DNA from: Microcaldota archaeon | GTDB taxonomy: Archaea; Micrarchaeota; Micrarchaeia; Anstonellales; Bilamarchaeaceae | Length of the DNA: 9,297 bases | NCBI GenBank assembly: GCA_026992595.1 | Contig: JALWZW010000058.1 | Coordinates: 4,782-14,078, forward strand | Direction: 5' to 3' | Shown here: positions 6,008 through 9,297 of the stretch, piece after piece | Numbering within the stretch: position 1 is the first letter of the stretch | Layout: every line of letters starts with the position of its first letter | Notes under the pieces: model-generated | The model's database searches: none | Told to the model about the DNA's origin: nothing | Seen by the model: only the letters and a program-made list of their open reading frames with translations | Program-made: the position numbers and the translations under genes

Positions 6008-6951
6008 TCTATCTCTTTGTTGTCTCTTTTTTAACCACCGCTTTTTTAACCTATCTGCTTATCCCAAAATTAAAAGGAGCAGGTATTGTGGGTGTTGATG
6101 AAAATAAGGTTGATAGGCCAAAAATTCCAGAAATGGGCGGATTGGCAATAATTGGCGGTTTTTCTTTAGCCCTTTTACTTGCCCTTTTTTTAAACACTTT
6201 TAACTCCTTTCAATTAAACGCGGTTTATATTCTTGCCTCTCTTTCCTCCATTCTTATTATCGCGGCGATAGGGGTTATTGATGATTTAATTTCTATCCCG
6301 CAATGGGTGAAGGCGCTCACTCCTGCTTGCGCTGCCATCCCTCTTATGGCGGTGAAGGCGGCAGGAAGCACTGCCATGTCCCTGCCTTTTATCGGCTATG
6401 TTGATTTTGGCATTTTCTACATCCTTTTGCTCATTCCTTTAGGCGTGACCGTTGCTTCCAATCTTACTAACATGCTTGCCGGCTTTAACGGGTTAGATAG
6501 CGGTTTGGGCTTTATTATGTTTATAACGCTAAGCATAATAGCGCTTTTTCATTCCAATGTGGAGTTGGGCGTTATCTCGCTTTCTATGGCTGGAGCGCTG
6601 GGAGGTTTTTTATTATTTAACTTCTTCCCGGCGCGCGTTTTTCCCGGTGATGTGGGGAGTTTAAGCATAGGTGCAGCGCTTGCCAATGCTGTTATTATTG
6701 GTAATTTGGAAAGCGCAGGCGCGATGTTGGTAACCCTCCATGTTATAGATTTCTTTATAAAGGCGCTGAACGGTTTTCCTCATACCTATCAAGAAATAAA
6801 GGGAGGCAAACTTTACCCCAAAGAGGGCAAAATAAAAGGACTTATTCATTTAGCCATTTTAGGGGGGAGAAGTGAGCGGGAGGCGGTGGCTCTCTTGCTC
6901 GTAGCTCAATCTCTCATTGCGCTTTTGGTGTTGTTCTTATTCCTCTCTTAG
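6004..6951 (+). CDS. GT4-family phospho-GlcNAc transferase (DPAGT1/AglH/MraY superfamily)
   Basis: This integral membrane enzyme of 315 residues has about ten hydrophobic segments. The family transfers a sugar-1-phosphate from a UDP-sugar to polyprenyl (dolichyl) phosphate on the cytoplasmic face, the first step of N-glycan or other surface-glycan assembly. Visible motifs: RPKIPEMGG (38-46, the 'KP..P..GG' motif), GVIDDL with the Asp pair D93/D94 near the metal site, SNLTNMLAGFNGLDSGLG (152-169) and FPARVFPGDVGS (208-219). The 'NMLAGFNGLDSG' and 'PARVFPGD' forms are closer to eukaryotic DPAGT1 and archaeal AglH than to bacterial MraY or WecA, so UDP-GlcNAc is the likely donor. SD sequence GGAG (5995-5998) lies 5 nt before the ATG, inside the end of the reductase gene. 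Cotranscription with HMG-CoA reductase links carrier synthesis with carrier use. The stop is overlapped by the convergent nucleotidyltransferase (15 bp). Confidence 0.93.
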   Translation: MIYLFVVSFLTTAFLTYLLIPKLKGAGIVGVDENKVDRPKIPEMGGLAIIGGFSLALLLALFLNTFNSFQLNAVYILASLSSILIIAAIGVIDDLISIPQWVKALTPACAAIPLMAVKAAGSTAMSLPFIGYVDFGIFYILLLIPLGVTVASNLTNMLAGFNGLDSGLGFIMFITLSIIALFHSNVELGVISLSMAGALGGFLLFNFFPARVFPGDVGSLSIGAALANAVIIGNLESAGAMLVTLHVIDFFIKALNGFPHTYQEIKGGKLYPKEGKIKGLIHLAILGGRSEREAVALLLVAQSLIALLVLFLFLS

Positions 6952-7650
6952 GTGTTTTATAAGGACCGCGGCGTCAAACAGTTCGCTTAACTTTTTATAT
7001 GCGGATACCGTTCCCACATCATACCAACCGCCCTCAAATATATAAGCGGCCATTTTTTCGCCGTTTTCTAAAAGGCGTGGGAACACATGGTGGGAAAAGT
7101 CATCACCCTCTCTTATATAATTATATATCTCGGGTTTGAATGCGTAGATGGCGGTGTTTATGTAATATTCTAAAAGCGGTTTTTCCCTTAACTCTTTAAT
7201 ATATCCTTTTTCATCCAACTCTGCTATTCCAAATTGCATAGGCACTTGTTTTTTTAGCAGTGAAAGGGTGGCTATTGCTCCGCTTTCTTTATGCCTTTTT
7301 ATGAGTTCTTTAATGTTTATGTCTGTTATGTGGTCTCCCATTGCCACTATAAAATCGCCATCTATTAAATCTTTCTTAGGTAAAATAGAACCTGCCGTAT
7401 TAAGTTTTTTCTCTTCTATAGAATAATGGATTTTCATCCCTATTTTCTCCCCGCTTTTAAAATACTCTTTAATCTTTTCATACATAGGCCCTACCGTAAG
7501 TATTACCTCATCCACCCCTCCTTTTTTGAGGTTCTCTAATACATATTGCAGGATTGGTTTTCCTGCTATGGGTAGCATTGGCTTTGGGGTGTGGTAAGTG
7601 TAGGGCCTTAACCTGCTTCCATCTCCGCCGCAAAGTACAAACGCTTTCAT
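6937..7650 (-). CDS. Sugar-phosphate nucleotidyltransferase (NTP_transferase family)
   Basis: The enzyme makes an NDP-sugar from an NTP and a sugar-1-phosphate. At 237 residues it is a single Rossmann-like nucleotidyltransferase domain without the left-handed beta-helix tail found in GlmU. Motifs: LCGGDGSRLRPYT (6-18, nucleotide loop; Ser where Thr is commoner), TPKPMLPIAGKP with Lys23, AMGDHI with metal-binding Asp106, REKP (155-158), and GGWYDVGT (207-214) with the second metal ligand Asp211. Base and sugar specificity cannot be read with confidence: mannose-1-P guanylyl-, glucose-1-P thymidylyl- and uridylyl-transferases share these motifs. It is the last gene of the alba-DUF92 operon, and its ATG overlaps the DUF92 stop (ATGA). 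An SD-like GAGGG (complement of 7657-7661) lies 6 nt upstream. Its 3' end runs 15 bp into the GT4 gene, and both products may serve the same glycan pathway. Confidence 0.92.
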   Translation of the reverse strand: MKAFVLCGGDGSRLRPYTYHTPKPMLPIAGKPILQYVLENLKKGGVDEVILTVGPMYEKIKEYFKSGEKIGMKIHYSIEEKKLNTAGSILPKKDLIDGDFIVAMGDHITDINIKELIKRHKESGAIATLSLLKKQVPMQFGIAELDEKGYIKELREKPLLEYYINTAIYAFKPEIYNYIREGDDFSHHVFPRLLENGEKMAAYIFEGGWYDVGTVSAYKKLSELFDAAVLIKHLREE

Positions 7651-8276
7651 AACATTCCCTCTATGAGCATTCCTATTAGCGCGCCTACTGCGCTTCCCCC
7701 TAAATTACTCACCTCTTTATTCCCCCACCCTTTCTCTTCCCCTATTCCTAAAAAACTGTCAAAGAGCGCACCGACCACTCCTGCAAAGGATAGCGCAAGG
7801 GCGCTTATTCCATTTATTTTAAATAGCATGTAAGCGAGCAATGCAATGGTGCCTGCGCCTGCAAACCCGCCTATAAAACCTAACAAGCTCACCGCCCCGC
7901 TTGTGCCTGGCTTTACTCTTTTTCCGTTTTCTAAGGATGTGGGCGGTTCTTTGCTTAGCACCCCTATTTCTGAATTAAATTTATCTGCAGTTATTGCCGC
8001 TACACTTCCTATAAAAGGCAGATAGGTGCTTATGCCTAAGGCCGGTAGAAGAGCGGTTAGAAGAGGGACGGTGCCGTTGGAGAGCACATTTTTCCACCCT
8101 CTTGTCCTCTCATACACCCCCATTTTTTTCTTTGCGTTTTTTCCAAAATCTGTTGCGATAACCGAGAGAAAAAGAAAAGATATTAGGAGAAGTAAGGGGG
8201 GAAAACCTGAAAATAAAAAAATTAACACACCTATAAGGAGGGATAGCGCCAACCCTCCTTTATCTAAAGGTGCCAA
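7647..8276 (-). CDS. DUF92 (TIGR00297/TMEM19/VTE6 family) membrane protein
   Basis: The 209-residue membrane protein has about five to six hydrophobic segments. Family marks in order: RGWKNVLSNG (59-68, usual 'R...QV.ANG'), ITADKFNSEIG (95-105, usual 'ADT.ASEIG'), KPGTSGAVSLLG (122-133) and GALFDSFLG (169-177). A characterised member is plant VTE6, which phosphorylates phytyl phosphate to phytyl diphosphate. The archaeal substrate is not known to me, but a polyprenyl or geranylgeranyl phosphate kinase role is a fair guess given the isoprenoid enzyme nearby. The only start that keeps the full first membrane segment is TTG 8276, just 6 nt after the alba stop and in the same frame. A GTGAT Shine-Dalgarno element spanning the alba stop supports it. 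A later GTG would cut into the first membrane helix. The stop overlaps the nucleotidyltransferase ATG. Confidence 0.88.
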   Translation of the reverse strand: MAPLDKGGLALSLLIGVLIFLFSGFPPLLLLISFLFLSVIATDFGKNAKKKMGVYERTRGWKNVLSNGTVPLLTALLPALGISTYLPFIGSVAAITADKFNSEIGVLSKEPPTSLENGKRVKPGTSGAVSLLGFIGGFAGAGTIALLAYMLFKINGISALALSFAGVVGALFDSFLGIGEEKGWGNKEVSNLGGSAVGALIGMLIEGML

Positions 8277-8281
8277 CTTCC

Positions 8282-8286
8282 ATCAC
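8282..8286 (-). promoter_or_regulatory. Ribosome-binding site overlapping the alba stop, sets the TTG start of DUF92
   Basis: Read on the reverse strand, GTGAT (the 3' half of the SD consensus GGAGGTGAT) covers the alba TGA and lies 5 nt before TTG 8276. This suggests translational coupling of DUF92 to alba. Confidence 0.45.
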
Positions 8287-8579
8287 TTCTTGAGCTTTAT
8301 CTCTATAGAAGATACTTTGCTCTTAGAGCCATCTTCTGATGTGAGTTCCTCTGTGTCTATTTTTATGTCATCCACTTTTACGCCAGGCATAAACCTGTGT
8401 CTCACTATCTCAACCACATCCACCGCTCGGGATATCAATTTTCCCCTTGCCTTTATGGTCACCTCGTTTGCGCCGTTGTTGAATTGGGTCACTACAGCCA
8501 ATACATAACCCATGGTGTTCTTTTTCCCTATAAAGACAGTGTTTTCATCTCCTTTTTGCTGGGCTGTTTGTTCTGTCAT
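8283..8579 (-). CDS. albA: Chromatin protein Alba
   Basis: Alba is a small dimeric DNA/RNA-binding protein that coats archaeal DNA. The 98 residues match the family throughout: NTVFIGKK (13-20), YVLAVVTQFN (25-34), IKARGKLISRAVDVVEIVRHRF (42-63) and a C-terminal strand VSSIEIKLKK. Lys19/Lys20 correspond to Lys16/Lys17 of Sulfolobus Alba, the DNA-contacting pair whose acetylation modulates binding. Arg45 in KARGK is the other conserved contact, and Phe63 corresponds to the dimer-dimer phenylalanine. The usual KKPVMNYVLA reads KKNTMGYVLA here, so the loop after the lysines is altered. SD GAGGTGA (complement of 8584-8590) lies 4 nt before the ATG and is the strongest in the window, as expected for an abundant protein. 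It is the first gene of the operon with DUF92 and the nucleotidyltransferase. Confidence 0.97.
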   Translation of the reverse strand: MTEQTAQQKGDENTVFIGKKNTMGYVLAVVTQFNNGANEVTIKARGKLISRAVDVVEIVRHRFMPGVKVDDIKIDTEELTSEDGSKSKVSSIEIKLKK

Positions 8580-8583
8580 ATTT

Positions 8584-8590
8584 TCACCTC
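8584..8590 (-). promoter_or_regulatory. Strong ribosome-binding site of alba
   Basis: The reverse strand reads GAGGTGA followed by AAAT and the ATG. This near-complete SD fixes the start at 8579. Confidence 0.7.
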
Positions 8591-8625
8591 GCTAAAAGTC
8601 AGTTGTTATAATTCACACAGCAAAT

Positions 8626-8635
8626 CAATAAAAAG
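8626..8635 (-). promoter_or_regulatory. Promoter (TATA box) of the alba operon
   Basis: On the reverse strand CTTTTTATTG is preceded by an A-rich BRE-like ACCAAATAA. Its centre predicts transcription start near 8605, which leaves a ~26-nt leader carrying the SD at 8584-8590. Confidence 0.55.
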
Positions 8636-8662
8636 TTATTTGGTTGGTTCATTTGCCCAAAT

Positions 8663-8670
8663 CTTTTTAA
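8663..8670 (+). promoter_or_regulatory. TATA box of the secreted cysteine-rich protein gene
   Basis: CTTTTTAA with a BRE-like CCCAAAT just upstream is a near-ideal archaeal promoter. It predicts transcription start at about 8692-8693, at the second of two in-frame ATGs, so the message is probably leaderless. Confidence 0.58.
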
Positions 8671-8692
8671 CTTATTTTGCTCATTTATGAAT

Positions 8693-9297
8693 ATGCGATT
8701 CTTCGCCTTGCTCTTGCTCCTTCTCCTCCCCTCCCTTTACTTCTCCGCTTCTCTCCCTTCTGATGTTTCTGAAGATATGGTTGCTGGAGTGTCTAGAGAG
8801 AAGTTTGAGGAGCAAATGAGATTGAGGAGAGAGTATTTAGAGAGAAAGCTTAGGGATTGCACCTTGTGCAAGGAGTTAAAGAATGCTCCTTATTCTTCCA
8901 TCAGGTTAGGTTTTGATAGCACCACCAACACCTATAAGGGATGGGTGACTTACACCGATTATGTGAAGGAGGGAGGGGAATTGGTAAGAAAAACCCTTCC
9001 TGTAAATAATTCTGCCATTTTGGTGGGCATAAGATGGCATAACAAAAGCAAGCCCTTAGAGTTGTATAAGGTTTATACTAATGAAAAGGGAGAGTTTTCC
9101 TTTCCTGCAGCAGAGCAGTATGCTGAAGCAGAGGAAGAAGGGGAGTGCTTTACGGTATTTTTCCTCTACTGCCCTTACTGCCAGCAAAATGTCCCCCAAT
9201 GTGCCTTTCCCAACTGCTTAACTATAATGGGATTTGATAAGTTGAAAAATAATTATACCAGCATAGATGATGTTCCCCTGCCTCCTGACTACACTTT
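8693..9297 (+). CDS. Secreted cysteine-rich protein, 5' part (runs off window)
   Basis: The frame is open to the last base: 201 full codons from ATG 8693. The in-frame ATG at 8687 adds two residues but is too close to the TATA box. Residues 1-20 are a Sec signal (MRFF, then seven leucines, then PSLYFSAS), with cleavage likely after SAS. A basic/acidic helix follows (residues 34-54), then CTLC (56-59). Residues ~105-160 look like a carboxypeptidase-regulatory/transthyretin-like beta domain: AILVGIRW, KPLELYKVYTNEKGEFSF, CFTVFFLYC. A cysteine cluster follows: C152, C160 and C163 (YCPYCQ), C170, C175. CPYC is also the glutaredoxin active-site string, but the surrounding fold does not look like glutaredoxin, so disulfides or metal binding are likelier. 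There is no SD sequence. I do not recognise the protein as a whole. Confidence 0.72.
   Translation, partial: MRFFALLLLLLLPSLYFSASLPSDVSEDMVAGVSREKFEEQMRLRREYLERKLRDCTLCKELKNAPYSSIRLGFDSTTNTYKGWVTYTDYVKEGGELVRKTLPVNNSAILVGIRWHNKSKPLELYKVYTNEKGEFSFPAAEQYAEAEEEGECFTVFFLYCPYCQQNVPQCAFPNCLTIMGFDKLKNNYTSIDDVPLPPDYT

Noticed and set aside
8026..8508. 160-codon forward frame across DUF92 and alba
   Set aside because: Crosses two well-supported reverse genes and has no recognisable features.
9170..9182. Glutaredoxin domain suggested by CPYC in the terminal protein
   Set aside because: The sequence around it lacks the glutaredoxin helix after the motif and the cis-Pro segment; extra nearby cysteines fit disulfides or metal binding better.

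Overview
The window is archaeal. It encodes an archaeal-type elongation factor 2 with the diphthamide motif, the chromatin protein Alba, a COG2521-type 'predicted archaeal methyltransferase', class II HMG-CoA reductase (mevalonate route to archaeal lipids) and a dolichol-phosphate-type GlcNAc-1-P transferase. Candidate promoters are archaeal TATA boxes, several placed so that the transcript would begin at or next to the start codon. The gene order is very compact: about 96% coding, four stop/start overlaps and two convergent overlaps. This suits a small-genome archaeon, possibly a DPANN-type lineage, but the lineage cannot be fixed from this stretch alone.

Layout, left to right. (1) 1-267: 3' end of a PHP-domain protein. 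(2) 351-1007: a predicted lipoprotein of unknown function. (3) 1117-3312: EF-2. (4) Reverse strand, 4347 down to 3299: a two-gene unit with a small beta-rich (CARDB/Ig-like) protein followed by a COG2521 methyltransferase, which runs 14 bp into the end of EF-2. (5) Forward strand, 4392-6951: a three-gene operon of winged-helix protein, HMG-CoA reductase and a membrane GT4-family phosphoglycosyl transferase, with overlapping stop/start codons. (6) Reverse strand, 8579 down to 6937: a three-gene operon of alba, a DUF92 membrane protein and a sugar-phosphate nucleotidyltransferase, whose end overlaps the GT4 gene by 15 bp. (7) 8693-9297: the 5' part of a secreted cysteine-rich protein that leaves the window.

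How the genes may work together. HMG-CoA reductase makes mevalonate for isoprenoids. The GT4 enzyme loads a sugar-1-phosphate onto a polyprenyl phosphate. The nucleotidyltransferase makes an activated sugar. DUF92 is the family of plant VTE6 (phytyl-phosphate kinase) and could act on isoprenoid phosphates. Units 5 and 6 therefore read together as a possible lipid-carrier and surface-glycan module. This is inference from family membership and position.

No tRNA, rRNA, CRISPR array, insertion sequence or integration site was seen. No clearly new system is evident. The best leads are one TATA element that seems to serve two divergent leaderless genes, an altered cofactor-site motif in HMG-CoA reductase, the winged-helix gene coupled to it, and two secreted or lipoprotein genes of unknown function.
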